Positions 36,275-47,399 of a stretch of 64,000 nucleotides of DNA are shown piece after piece. The notes under the pieces were generated by a model. It was not told the origin of the DNA and did not search any database. It was given only the letters and a program-made list of their open reading frames with translations. Source of the DNA: CAVVZJ01 sp963752755 (GTDB lineage: Bacteria > Planctomycetota > Planctomycetia > Isosphaerales > Isosphaeraceae); contig CAVVZJ010000010.1 in NCBI GenBank assembly GCA_963752755.1, forward strand, positions 546,683 through 610,682, in the 5' to 3' direction. Within the stretch, counting starts at the first letter, position 1. Every line of letters begins with the position of its first letter. The position numbers were made by a program, and so were the translations under genes.

Positions 36275-39200
36275 GTGCTGGAACCCGACGTCGAGGCGGT
36301 GCGGTCGCGGCTGGAGGCGGATCGTCGCGACCTGCTCGACCTGACCCTCCGCAACCCGCTCCTGAACTACCGACCTCGTGTGCGGGGGCTGGAGTTCGTC
36401 TGGCGAGTCGCCGCGCGAGCTGTATCGACTACTCGTGGATGAGGGACGCTCGATGGCGTTCCTGGCGGGTGAAGTCCGAGCGGAACCGGACGCGTTGCCG
36501 ACCGAGGGAGTCACCGAGCCGGAACCCAATCCGCCTTCCGAGACGCTCGGCCCATCGCCCGCGCAGACCGACAACAAGCTCCAGACCGACCTGCCGCCCG
36601 GCGATCTCGTCGATCGCCTGCTGGCGATCCACCACGCCGCGCGGACCACGATCGAGGAACAGGGGGTCAACACCCTTTTCCTCGCACTGGGGATGCTCGA
36701 CCTGGCTCGATGAGCCGGGCGGCTCGCGCACGCTGCGTGCCCCGCTGGTGCTCGTGCCGGTGGCGCTCGGGCGGACGGGGGCTCGCGAGTGGTTCCGGCT
36801 CCGACACGACGGCGAAGAACCGGGGGCGAACCTCTCGCTCCAGGAGAAACTGCGGGCCGAGTTCGGCCTGACCTTGCCCGACCTGCCCGACGAGGACGGG
36901 CTCGACCTCGATCGGTATTTCGACGCCGTGGCCGAAGTGGTGCGCGAACGGCCCGACTGGTCGGTGGATCGTGGGGCGGCAGTGCTCGGGTTCTTCTCGT
37001 TCGGAAAATTCCTGATGTATCGGGATCTGGATGAGTCGAGCTGGCCGGAGGGTGAGGGGCCGTCGGGGCACCGGCTCGTCAGGTGCTTGCTGGGCGACGG
37101 ATTCCCCGGGGAATTGCCGTCCGCCCGACGACGAGGAGAGGCCGGAGCGTCACCCGCAGTACGATCGAACTCCGCCTCGTTCTCGACGCCGACGGCTCGC
37201 AGACGCTGGCATTGCTCGACGCGGCCGACGGTCGCGACCTCGTGATCCAGGGGCCACCGGGCACGGGCAAGTCGCAGACGATCGCGAACCTGATCGCCGA
37301 TGCGATCGGACGGGGCCGGACGGTGCTGTTCGTCGCCGAGAAGCTCGCGGCGCTGGAGGTGGTCAAGAGGCGGCTCGACGCCGTCGGACTCGGCCCGGCC
37401 TGCCTCGAACTGCACAGCCACAAGACCGGCAAGAGGGCGATGCTCGACCAGTTGCGTCGCACGCTCGGCCGGAGCCGGCCGAGGCCCGGCCCGCCGTCGA
37501 GCGACCTCGCCCGTCGCGACGACCTGGCGCGCGGCTGGACGCTTACTGCGAGGCGATCAACGCCCCGATCGGCGCGAGCGAGGTCTCGCCGCACGAGGCG
37601 ATCGGGGCCTTGCTCGGGCTCCGTCGCGAGCTGGCCGGGGCCGAGCCTCCGGCGCTGGAGCTGCCGGGCGCGGAGGACTGGTCGGCGGACGAGTTCCGGG
37701 GACGTTGCGAGTCGGTCGATCGGCTCCAGTCGCAACGGGCCTTGCTCGGGGCGTTGGGCACGCATCCGTTTTTCGGGAGCCGACGGCAAGCGATGGCGCC
37801 GGGGGATGGGCTCGGCGTTGCGGGAACGTCTGCAGACGGCGGGGCACGCGGCGTCGGCGCTCCGCGAGGCGGCGGCGGCGCTGGCGGGCACGCTCCGGTT
37901 GCCGGAGGCGGTTAACCGGGCGGCCTGTGGCCGGCTGGTCGAGGCGGCGCGGAGGGTGGCCGACCTGGCGCGCTGGGGTGTGCCGGCGTCGATCGTCGAA
38001 TGGCGGACGCGTCGGGAGGAGGTTCGCGAGCTGATCGGGGCGGGCTCGGACGATCGCGGCGATCCGGAGTCGGTTCGGAACGGTCCTGCTGCCAGAAAGC
38101 CTGGGAAGGCGACGTGCTGGCCCTGCGGCAGCGGCTCAACGCCTGGGGCCGGAGCTGGTGGCGTTGGGCGTCGTCGGAGTACCGGCGGGCGGTCGCGGGT
38201 TTGGCCGGGCTCTGTACAGGGCGAGCCGCCCGCGAGGCTCGACGATCGGCTCGCCTTGCTGGATGCCGTTCTTGATGTGCAGCGACTGCGGCGAGGTGGT
38301 CCGTCGCCACGAGGAGCTGGGAGCCAGGCTGTTCGGCCGTCGTTGGCAGGGCGAGCGGACCGACTGGCGAGCCCTGGCGGAGCTGGCGAACGGATTGTAT
38401 CGTCTGCATCTCGACATCGCCGAGGGTCGGCTTCCGCGCGGCGTGCTCGACACGCCGACCGACGCGGCGTTGCCGCCCGGCCTGGAGGCGCTGGCGAGGA
38501 CTGTCGAGACGGCCTCGGCGGCGCACCGGGAGTCGGTCCATCGCGTGCTCGAATTCCTCGATTTTGACGAATCGATCCGATTCGGCGGCGAGGGTGGACT
38601 GGCGGAACTGACGTTCGAGCGGCAAGCGGGTTTGCTGGACGCTTGGTCGCGATCCACGGAGACGCTCGATGGACTGGCGGCACTCAATCGTTTGGCGGAT
38701 CGTTGCCGGGCGGAGGGGATGGCGGCGGTCGTCGCACTGGCGGCGAGCTGGGACCAGGCTGACCGAGCGTCTCGGGGCGGCCTTCCGGCAGTCGTATTAC
38801 GATGTCGTTGCTGCGACGTTCGCAGCGCGAGCGACCGTGCCTCGCCGACTTTGACGGCGCGAACTCAGGAGCGCCGAATCGAGGAATTCCGCACGCTCGA
38901 CCGCTTATCCCTCGTGCATGCTCAGTCAGAGATCGCCCGCGGCCACTGGGAACGACTGCCGCGACATGCAGGCGGGGGTCAGCTCGGAACGCTCCGCCGC
39001 GAGCTGGCGAAGAAGGCGCGGCATTTACCGGTCCGGCAGCTCATGGCGCGGGCAGGCAACGCGATCCAGGCCGCGACGCCGGTCTTCCTGATGAGCCCGC
39101 TCTCGGTGGCCGCCTATCTGCCGCCGGGCGCGATCGGATTTGATCTCGTGATCTTCGACGAGGCGAGCCAAGTCCGGCCGGTTGATGCCCTGGGGACGTT

Positions 39201-41051
39201 GCTCCGGGGCCGGCAGGCCGTGGTGGTCGGCGACGACCGCCAGCTTCCACCGACCCGCTTCTTCGACCGGTTGACGGGGGGCGACGATGCGTTCGAAGAC
39301 GAGGAGTCATCGTCCGACGTGGAAAGCATCCTGGGACTCTTCTCGGCCCAGGGGGCTCCCGATCGGATGCTGAGGTGGCACTACCGGAGCCGGCACGAGT
39401 CGCTCATCGCGGTCTCGAACCGCGAGTTTTACGACGGCCGATTGGTGGTCTTCCCCAGCCCGGACGCCCGTCGTCACGATGCGGGCCTCGTCTTCCGGCA
39501 CCTGCCGCAGGCGGCCTACGACCGTGGCCGTTCGCGGACCAATCCGGGCGAGGCGGAGGCGGTCGCGGAGGCCGTGATGGGGTTTGCTCGCGATCAGCTC
39601 CGTCGACCGGCCGGCGAACGGTTCAGCCTCGGCGTGGCCACGTTTAGCGTGGCGCAGATGCAGGCGATCGTAGACCGAATCGAGCGACGTCGGCGCGACG
39701 AGCCGGAGGTCGAGGAGTTCTTCGCGGAGGGGTCCGAGGAACCGTTTTTCATCAAGAACCTGGAGAATGTCCAGGGCGATGAACGTGATGTAATCTATAT
39801 CAGCATAGGCTACGGCCGCACGGCCGAGGGCTCGGTCTCGTTGAACTTCGGCCCGCTGAACGGTGAGGGCGGCGAGCGTCGGCTGAACGTGCTCATCACC
39901 CGGGCGCGGGTTCGCTGCGAGGTGTTCACGAACTTGACCGCCGATGACCTCGACCCGTCGCGGACCCGCGCCCGGGGCGTCCAGGCGTTGCGGTCCTTTC
40001 TCGCCTTCGCGCGGGACGGGGAGGAGGAGGACGCGACCGAGACGATGACCGCAGGCCCGGCCCCAACCTCCTTCGAGCATGCGATCCGCGAGAGCCTGGA
40101 ATCGCTCGGCCTGACGGTCCGGTCGCGGATCGGCTCAGCGGGATGCCGGATCGATCTGGCCGTACTCGAGGAGGGGGACGCCGGGCGCTACGTCCTCGGA
40201 GTGGCTACCGACGGTCGCTCGTACCTTGAGGCGCCGTCGGTACGGGACCGTGAACGGCTGCGACCACTCGTGCTCGAACGCCTCGGCTGGCGACTGCGGC
40301 GGGCCTGGAGCCCTGACTGGCTCCGCGACCCCGAGGGGTCCACGGCCAGGCTTCGCGAGTCGGTCACTGAGAGTGCCAAGGCCCGGCTCCGTGGCCGGTG
40401 GCGCCGATCCTGCGACTCGCGAGGAATCGGACGAACCGGCGGGCGAGTCGGAATGGTCCGATGAGCCAGTCGGTGCCCCCGACATTCCCGCGTACCGGAT
40501 GACCGAACTGCCCCAATCCTTGACGGGTCAGGATCTGACTGGCCTGGCCACCCAGGAACTGGCTGAATTGGTCGCCACGGTGGCGGGAGCCGAGGGCCCA
40601 GTGCACATCGCGGAAGTAACCCGGAGGCTGGCGGAGGCGGCGGGGGTTCGGAGGCTCGGCTCGAAGATTCAGGAAGCGATTGAGGCGGCCTGTGCGGAGG
40701 CGGTCCGGTCGGGTCGGTTCCGTCGCGAAGGGGATTTCCTCTGGCCCCGGGAATTGACCACCGTGAGCCTGCGTGACCGGAGCCAGATCCCGGCCGCCTC
40801 GCGGCGACCGGAGTTCGTGACTCCCGAGGAACTGGCCCTGGCCCTGGAGCGCGTGGCCCGCGACGCCTACGGGATCGATCCTGAGTCTCTCCCCGGCGCC
40901 GCCTTCCGGTTGCTGGGATTTCCTCGGCTGAGCGATGAGATGCGACGCCGAGCGGAGGCGATCATCGCGAAACTGCGGAGGTCGGGCCGTCTCGCGACCC
41001 GAGGCGCGCTACCTCATCGTCCCCCCAGCCGACGCGGTGGACGCCGGCTGA
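36275..41051 (+). CDS. Giant DUF4011-SF1 helicase-Vsr-fold-DUF3320 protein, heavily frameshifted
   Basis: About 1,590 residues from GTG 36275. The N-terminal DUF4011 domain has RDLLDLTLRNPLLNYRPRV and VNTLFLALGMLDL. The SF1 helicase has Walker A VIQGPPGTGKSQTIANLIAD (about 37243-37300), Walker B LVIFDEASQVRPVDALGTLL (about 39145), GDDRQLPPTRFF, RWHYRSRHESLIAVSNREFY and LNVLITRARVRCEVFTN. A Vsr/REase_MTES_1575-like domain follows (SFEHAIRESLESLGL, RIDLAVLEE, RDRERLRPLVLERLGWRLRR), then a winged-helix DUF3320 from about 40500 (MTELPQSLTGQDLTGLATQE). The true stop is TGA 41049-41051, reached after adding one G near 41000 (TREARYLIVPPADAVDAG). The family is linked to nucleic-acid processing and possibly defence; its function is unproven. 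Confidence 0.85.
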
Positions 41052-41379
41052 GACGGTCGCAACCAATCACCCAGGATCTCGAAGAGCGGGTAAAGGTCTG
41101 CAGACTCCTGCGCAATGATCCTCCAGGGCGTTGGTTCGAGGTGGACGAAGAGTTCGAGGAGAGTCGCCGCGCGTCGCTCGAACGACGGCCTGTCTTCTCG
41201 ACCATCATCAATTCTCGACGCCGAAGTGCCATCGGCGCGGCCGTCTCCGGTCACCGACCGATGTTCACGGTATAGGATTTGCACCTCCATGTCCCTCGTC
41301 CTGTCTTCGCAAGAATGCCGAATATTCCCAAACTCAAGACATTTTCCGATTAATTCAGATTTTGCCCGGGACTGTTTCT
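41052..41379. other. Promoter-containing gap before the glycan operon
   Basis: 328 bases. A frame that continues past the helicase stop across 41052-41275 is low-complexity and is rejected. The last about 100 bases (41290-41379) are A/T-rich relative to the surroundings and probably hold the promoter of the downstream operon. No box could be assigned with confidence. Confidence 0.4.
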
Positions 41380-42449
41380 ATGGATCACGCCCCTCCCCGT
41401 CGCGTGCTCGTCTTCCGGGCCCTCCAGCTGGGCGACATGCTCTGCGCGGTGCCGGCCTTGCGGGCCATGCGCGCGGCCTGGCCGGGGGCGGAGGTGGTGC
41501 TGGTAGGACTGCCCTGGGCGCGGTGCCTGATCGGGCGGTTCGGCCGGTATCTCGACGGCTTCCGCGAGTTTCCGGGCTACCCTGGGCTGCCGGAGCGTGA
41601 GCCGGACCTCGAGCGGCTGAGAGGGTTCCTGGCGGAAATCCGTCGGGAACGGTTCGACCTGGCGATCCAGCTTCACGGCAGCGGCCTGATCACGAACCCG
41701 CTGGTGGCGATGTTCGGCGCGCGGGCCGTTGCGGGGTACTTCGTCCCCGGCCAGTACTGTCCGGACCCTCGGAGATTCCGGCCGTATCCCAAGGAGGATG
41801 ACGGAGGTCCGGACGTGGCTCGACCTCGTCACTTCGCTGGGGGCCACGCCTCGCGGGCGAGGAGCTGGAGTTTCCCCTGTCCGACGCGGATCGGCGGGAA
41901 CTGTCGGGGATCGCGATGGTCCGCGACCTGGAGCGCGGCTCCTACGTCTGCGTGCATCCGGGGGCGAGCGTGCCGGAACGGCGCTGGCCGGCGGAGCGAT
42001 TTGCGGCTGTGGCGGATTGGCTGGCGGGCCATGGGTTGCGGGTGCTGTTGACGGGAACGATTCGCGAGGCGGACTTGTGTCACGCCGTCGGCCAGGCGAT
42101 GCGGGCGGAGGCACTCGACCTGTCGGGCCGGACAGGGCTCGGGTCGCTCGGGGTGTTACTGGAAGGGGCAAGGATGCTGGTCTGCAACGACACGGGCGTC
42201 TCGCACGTCGCCGCGGCGCTGCGGGTGCCGAGCGTGGTGCTGGCCCCGGCAGCGAACATCGCTCGCTGGGCACCGTCGGATCGGCGGAGGCATCGCGTTC
42301 TCGATCAGGATGCGACGCCGCAGGCCGCCATCGCCGAGGCGGAGGACACTACTCCGCTGGGGAATGGCCCGCGCCGGTTAACGCGGCAGTGGCAACGATT
42401 TGCGTCCAGGGGAAGCGAGGTGTCATCGAGGGCCATCGAGGCCCGCTGA
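41380..42449 (+). CDS. GT9 heptosyltransferase-like glycosyltransferase, frameshifted
   Basis: About 355 residues from ATG 41380 (MDHAPPRRVLVFRALQLGDM). The N-terminal GT-B half has LCAVPALRAMRAAWPGAEVV and FDLAIQLHGSGLITNPLVAM. The frame shifts at about 41805-41850 and continues MVRDLERGSYVCVHPGASVP, RRWPAERFAAVADWLAGHGL and the nucleotide-sugar site ARMLVCNDTGVSHVAAALRV. GT9 enzymes usually add ADP-heptose to LPS core, but many distant members use other sugars. It is the first gene of a plus-strand glycan operon. Confidence 0.87.
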
Positions 42450-42531
42450 GGAATCTACCGGAAGAAGAGAAGTCCGACGATCGCGAACGGAACAACCATA
42501 GCAGCAACGGTCCGGGAAGAGGTGCCCGAGC

Positions 42532-43531
42532 ATGAAGCCGCTACGCGTGTTGACGTGGCATATCCACGGCAATTATTTACTCTACCTTTCACAGGTACGA
42601 GTCGAGTTCTACCTACCCGATTCGGGCCGACCGATCGCCCGGATATGGCGGTCGGGGGACAACATTTCCCTTCGGCGAGAACGTCGTCGAGGTGCCGGCG
42701 GAGGAAGTGCGCGGTCTGGAGCTGGACTGTATCCTCTTCCAGTCGCGGCGAAACTACGAGGTCGATCAGTACGCGATCCTGTCCGAATCGCAACGTCGCC
42801 TGCCACGAATCTACCTGGAACACGATCCGCCGCAGGAGCACCCGACGAACACGAGGCACGTCGTCGATGACCCGGAGGTCTTGCTCGTCCACGTCACGCC
42901 GTTCAACGCGTTGATGTGGGACTGCGGCCGGACGCCGACGCGGGTCATCGAGCACGGGGTCTTCGTGCCGGAGGACGTGGCGCTACACCGGCGAGCTGGA
43001 GCGCGGGATTGTCGTCGTGAACAACCTCGCCCGCCGGGGACGGCGGCTGGGGGCCGACGTCTTCGAGCGGGTCCGGCAGGAGGTGCCGCTCGACCTGGTC
43101 GGCATGGACGCGACGTCGCTCGGCGGTCTGGGGGAGGTTCCGCCGACGGAACTGGCGGCGTTCGAGGCGCGGTATCGGTTCTTCTTCAACCCGATCCGCT
43201 ACACGAGCCTCGGCCTGGCGGTGATCGAGGCCATGATGCTCGGCATGCCGATCATCGGCCTGGCGACGACCGAGATGGCGACGGCCATCGAGAACGGCGT
43301 CTCGGGATATCGTCGATACCGATCCAGACCGCTCTGATCGAGCCGATGCGTCGACTTCTGGCCGACCCGGCCGAGGCGCGTCGGCTGGGCCAGGGAGCGC
43401 GGCGGTCGGCCCGGGAGCGGTTTTCCATCGAGCGATTCGCCCGCGACTGGGAGCAAGCCTTCTCCGACGTCACCGGCCGATCCACGACCCACCGGACGCT
43501 CGTTGCGCCCGGCCTATCGTCCTCGAGGTAA
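42532..43531 (+). CDS. GT-B glycosyltransferase (GT4-like), frameshifted
   Basis: About 332 residues from ATG 42532 (MKPLRVLTWHIHGNYLLYLS). After shifts near 42595-42670 the reading is VPAEEVRGLELDCILFQSRR, RIYLEHDPPQEHPTNTRHVV and LLVHVTPFNALMWDCGRTPT. After a shift near 42985 it is GIVVVNNLARRGRRLGADVF, RYRFFFNPIRYTSLGLAVIE and AMMLGMPIIGLATTEMATAI, with the E-x7-E type nucleotide-sugar site. The last shift, near 43310, leads to RRLLADPAEARRLGQGARRS. The stop is 4 bases before the next gene. The donor sugar is unknown. Confidence 0.82.
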
Positions 43532-43535
43532 ACGC

Positions 43536-44834
43536 ATGAAGCGGCGAGTGGCCTTGATCAGCGAGCATGCCTCCCCCCTGGCGACCCTCGGCGGAGTCGA
43601 TAGCGGCGGCCAGAACGTCTACGTCGGACAGGTCGCCCGTCGGCTGGCCGAACGGGGCTGGGAGGTGGATGTCTTCACCCGTCGCGACCGGGCGGACCTG
43701 CCCACGGTCGTCGGCTGGTGCGAGAATGCCCGGGTGGTCCACGTTCCGGCCGGTCCGGCGGAGGCGGTCCGCAAGGAGGACTTGCTGCCATTCATGGGCG
43801 AGTTCGCGGCCTGGATGCTCCGATTCACACGACGCCGGCGCGTCGCGTACGATGTGATTCACGCAAATTTTTTCATGTCTGCGCTCGTCGCCGCCGAGAT
43901 CAAGGAGGCGACGGGCACACCGTTCGTCGTGACCTTCCACGCCCTGGGGCGCGTCCGCCGGCGCTACCAGGGCGGCAGCGACGCCTTCCCGGAAGAGCGG
44001 CTGGCGATCGAGGAGCGGGCGGTTGCCGAGGCCGATCGGGTGATCGCCGAGTGTCCCCAGGACGAGACGGACCTGATCGAGATGTACGGGGCCGAGCCGT
44101 CGCGGCTGGTGACGATCCCCTGCGGCTTCGACCCGTCGGAGTTCTGGCCGATCGCGAAGCCGACGGCGCGTGCGGTACTGGGGCTCGACCCGGACGAGCC
44201 GATCTTGCTCCAGCTTGGCCGGATGGTCCCGCGCAAGGGGGTCGATAACGTGATTCGCGGCCTCGCCCGGTTGCGGAAGCGGCAGGGGATCGCCGCGCGG
44301 CTGCTGGTCGTCGGTGGCGAGTCGCGCGAGCCCGATCCCGTCCAGACCCCCGAGATCGGCCGGCTCCAGAGGATCGCGAGGCAGGAGGGCGTGAACGACG
44401 CGGTGACGTTCGTCGGGAGCCGGCGCGGCACGAGTTGCAGCGACTATTACGCGGCGGCCGACGTGTTCGTCACGACCCCCTGGTATGAGCCGTTCGGGAT
44501 CACGCCGGTCGAGGCGATGGCCTGCGGCACGCCGGTCATCGGCTCGAACGTGGGCGGGATCAAGACGACGATCGACGACGGCAGGACGGGCTACCTCGTT
44601 CCTCCGAAGGATCCCGACGCCCTGGCCGGCCGACTGGCCGATCTGCTCCGCGACCCGGCAAGACTCCGCGCCTTCGGCCGGGCGGCCGTGAGGCGGGCCA
44701 ACCGGTGCTTCACCTGGGATCGCGTGACCGATGCCATCGCCGAGCTGTATGAAGAAGTCGTGGCCGATCATCAGACGCCCGTCCTGGCGCGGAGCCTCGC
44801 CAAGACGGCCATCCGCCGTGCAGACGACCGTTAA
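43536..44834 (+). CDS. GT4-type glycosyltransferase
   Basis: 432 residues, intact, from ATG 43536 (MKRRVALISEHASPLATLGG). The N-terminal domain carries GGVDSGGQNVYVGQVARRLA, like sucrose-phosphate synthase and MshA/PimA-type enzymes. The C-terminal domain has LLQLGRMVPRKGVDNVIRGL and the donor-binding site YYAAADVFVTTPWYEPFGIT followed by PVEAMACGTPVIGSNVGGIK (E-x7-E). It probably transfers a sugar from a nucleotide donor onto a lipid-linked or soluble acceptor made by the operon. Confidence 0.92.
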   Translation: MKRRVALISEHASPLATLGGVDSGGQNVYVGQVARRLAERGWEVDVFTRRDRADLPTVVGWCENARVVHVPAGPAEAVRKEDLLPFMGEFAAWMLRFTRRRRVAYDVIHANFFMSALVAAEIKEATGTPFVVTFHALGRVRRRYQGGSDAFPEERLAIEERAVAEADRVIAECPQDETDLIEMYGAEPSRLVTIPCGFDPSEFWPIAKPTARAVLGLDPDEPILLQLGRMVPRKGVDNVIRGLARLRKRQGIAARLLVVGGESREPDPVQTPEIGRLQRIARQEGVNDAVTFVGSRRGTSCSDYYAAADVFVTTPWYEPFGITPVEAMACGTPVIGSNVGGIKTTIDDGRTGYLVPPKDPDALAGRLADLLRDPARLRAFGRAAVRRANRCFTWDRVTDAIAELYEEVVADHQTPVLARSLAKTAIRRADDR

Positions 44835-44891
44835 CCCATGATCTCGGTTTAAATTTAAAATTATCCAGAAATTTGTCGGGAGAATCGATCC
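44835..44891 (+). promoter_or_regulatory. A/T-rich gap, possible internal promoter
   Basis: This 57-base gap has a sharply A/T-rich core (TTTAAATTTAAAATTATCC, about 44850-44868) in a GC-rich operon whose other gaps are mostly a few bases to about 80. GGGAGA lies about 10 bases before the next start. It may be an internal promoter for the SDR-GmhB-GT9-carbamoyltransferase part. Confidence 0.35.
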
Positions 44892-45617
44892 GTGAGTGAA
44901 CTGAGCGGCAGAGTGGCCCTGGTGACGGGCGGCGGTCGCGGACTCGGCGAGGCGATCTGCCGGACCCTGGCCGCGTCGGGGGCGACGTGATCGCGGCGGA
45001 TCTCCGGGAGGAATCGGCGGTGGCGGTCGCCGACGCAATCCGCGACGCGGGCGGCCGGTCCGAGCCACTGGGGCTCGACGTGACCCACGAGGATCAGGCT
45101 GAGCAGGCGATCCGACGCGTGGTCGAGCGGCAGGGGACGGCTCGACGTGCTCGTGAACAACGCGGGCACCGACCTGACCGTCTGCATCGAGGAACTGTCT
45201 GTCGCCGACTGGGATCGCATCCTCGCCGTGAATCTCCGCGGTCCATTCGTGCTCTCAAAACACGCTCTCGGCGCGATGCGAAAGCAAGGGCGCGGGCACA
45301 TCGTGAATATCGTTTCGACGGCCGCCAGGCGAGCCTGGCCGAACGCGTCGGCGTATCATGCGAGCAAGTGGGGATTGCTCGGTTTCAGCCACGCCTTGCA
45401 CACCGAGGCCCGGCCGCATGGGGTCAAGGTTACGGCCGTCATCGCTGGTGGTATGCGGACCCCTTTCCTGCTTGACCGCTTCCCCGATCTCGACCCCGGC
45501 GTCTTGCAGGACCCGAAGAACGTTGCCGACACGGTGCGGTACGTCCTCTCGCAGCCGGACGAGACGGTCATCCCCGAGGTGATGGTGATCCCGATGAGGG
45601 AAACGTCGTGGCCGTGA
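44892..45617 (+). CDS. Short-chain dehydrogenase/reductase, frameshifted
   Basis: About 241 residues from GTG 44892 (VSELSGRVALVTGGGRGLGE). The glycine-rich NAD(P) site is TGGGRGLG. One G is missing at about 44988 (ASGAT then VIAADLREESAVAVADAI). A second shift lies near 45138, before LDVLVNNAGTDLTVCIEELS. The catalytic residues are present in the STAARRAWPNASAYHASKWG segment (Ser...Tyr-x3-Lys). The C-terminus reads VKVTAVIAGGMRTPFLLDRF. It may make or modify a sugar or polyol used by the operon. It overlaps the next gene by 10 bases. Confidence 0.87.
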
Positions 45618-46238
45618 GTGAGACCGGGATGGAGCGTTTACCAGCAGTATTTCTCGACAAGGACGGCACCTTGATCGAGGACGTGCCGTACAACGTCGAT
45701 CCCGCCTTGATCCGGCTGGCGAAGGGGGCCAGGGAGGGATTGTCGGCCTTGCACGAAGCGGGCTTTCGGCTGGTGGTGATTTCGAACCAGTCGGGCGTGG
45801 CGCGGGGTTTTTTTCCGATCGAGGCGATCGTGCCGGTCAGGCGAAGGCTGGAAGATTTACTGGCAGAATTTGATGTTTTCTTGACAGACTTTCTCTATTG
45901 CCCGCATCACCCGGCGGGCGTGGTCCGCGAGTACGCCATCACGTGCGACTGTCGGAAGCCGGCGCCCGGGATGATGCTCCGGGCCGCCGAGACGCTCGGG
46001 ATCGACCTGAAGAAGTCATGGATGATCGGCGACATCCTCGACGATGTCGAGGCCGCGAACCGGGCGGGCTGCCGGGCGGTCTTGATCGACAACGGCCATG
46101 AGATCGGAATGGGTTTCCGGGCCATTCCGGCAACCGGAGCACAAGGCGGCCGATCTGGCCGAGGCGGCCTGTCTGATCCTGGCGGACGAGGCTTGCTCGG
46201 CGCTGCGGCTCCTCCTTCCAAGCGGAGGTCGGCCGTGA
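45608..46238 (+). CDS. gmhB: D-glycero-D-manno-heptose 1,7-bisphosphate phosphatase-like HAD protein, frameshifted
   Basis: About 209 residues from GTG 45608, behind GAGGGA. HAD motif I is VFLDKDGTLIEDVPYNVDPA (D-x-D-G-T with a Lys, as in many GmhB/HisB-like enzymes). Motif II is VVISNQSGVARGFF. The zinc-loop CPHHP and CDCRKPAPGMMLRAAETL are diagnostic of GmhB. Motif III is SWMIGDILDDVEAANRAGCR. A shift near 46125 restores EHKAADLAEAACLILADEAC and a stop at 46236-46238 that overlaps the next start (GTGA). GmhB dephosphorylates heptose bisphosphate on the ADP-heptose or GDP-heptose path. Confidence 0.88.
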
Positions 46239-47357
46239 ATCCTGATGCCATCGCGGCCTGGTCGCGGGCTGAGAATGTCCTGTGCGTCCGACTCGACGCC
46301 CTGGGTGACGTCTTGATGACGACACCGGCCTTGTGTGCGATCAAGGAGGCGCGGCCGGGTCGGAGAGTAACGCTGCTGACGTCCCCTACGGGGGCCGAGG
46401 CGGCGAGCCTCCTGCCGATGATCGACGAGGTTCTCGTGTATGATGCTCCCTGGATGAAAGCCACAGCGCCGCGGCTCGACAGCCGGCCAGACTTCGACCA
46501 GATCGAGTGTCTTCGTCGGGGCCGGTTCGACGCGGCAGCGATCTTCACGGTCTATAGCCAGAACCCACTGCCCGCGGCCATGCTCTGCTACCTGGCCGAC
46601 ATCCCGAGGCGTCTGGCCCACTGTCGCGAGAACCCCTATCAGCTCCTCAACGACTGGGTGCCCGACCCCGAGCCCGATCGGCTGGCGCGGCACGAGGTCC
46701 GGCGACAGCTCGACCTGGTGGCCTGCGTCGGCTGCCGGATTGACGATGAGCGCATGGTGATGACGGTTCCGGACGAGGCGCGGGCGAAGGTCGATCGCTT
46801 GCTTTCGGAGTTGGGTCTCGCGGGGCGGCGGGACTGGGTCGTGGTTCACCCCGGGGCGACGGCGCCTTCTCGGCGATATCCACCCGAGTTGTTCGCGGAG
46901 GCGGCGCGGCGGATTGGCCGAGGAGGGACGGGAGATCGTGTTCACCGGCTCGGTTGACGAACACGCGTTGATCGAGGGCATCCGGTCGGAAATGCGATCT
47001 CCGTCGCACGATCTGGCGGGCCGTCTGGGACTGGCTGAGCTGGCCGCCCTGATCGAGCGGGCTCCGCTCCTGGTCGCTAACAATACGGGACCGGTCCACG
47101 TCGCCGCGGCGGTGGGCACGCCGGTCGTTGATCTGTATGCCTTGACGAACCCACAGCACACCCCCTGGGCCGTGCCGAGCCGGGTCCTGAACCATGAGGT
47201 CCCGTGTCGGAACTGCTACAAGAGCGTCTGCCCCGAGGGTCACCACGACTGCCTTCGGCGAGTGCCGCCAGAAGCAGTCGTGTCGGCGGCGCGGGAACTG
47301 CTCGGGGAAGTCGCGAACGCGACGCGGCGAGAATGTTCCAGGACAAATGCTGGATGA
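46235..47357 (+). CDS. GT9 heptosyltransferase-like glycosyltransferase, frameshifted
   Basis: About 373 residues from GTG 46235, overlapping the gmhB stop. It begins VNPDAIAAWSRAENVLCVRL with DALGDVLMTTPALCAIKEAR. It has VVVHPGATAPSRRYPPELFA, a shift at about 46915, then EIVFTGSVDEHALIEGIRSE, ERAPLLVANNTGPVHVAAAV and DLYALTNPQHTPWAVPSRVL. A C-terminal cysteine group is present (CRNCYKSVCPEGHHDCLRR), common in planctomycete and cyanobacterial GT9 proteins. Adjacent to gmhB, it supports heptose use by this operon. Confidence 0.88.
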
Positions 47358-47399
47358 CAGACGGCAAGGCCATCCAACCCGCTTTCGAGGGCCAATGCT

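Noticed and set aside
45608..46957. Apparent fusion of a HAD phosphatase and a GT9 glycosyltransferase
   Set aside because: The joining peptide (PATGAQGGRSGRGGLSDPGG) is out-of-frame translation. One base restores the GmhB C-terminus with a stop at 46236-46238 overlapping a GTG start for the GT9 gene, so they are two coupled genes.
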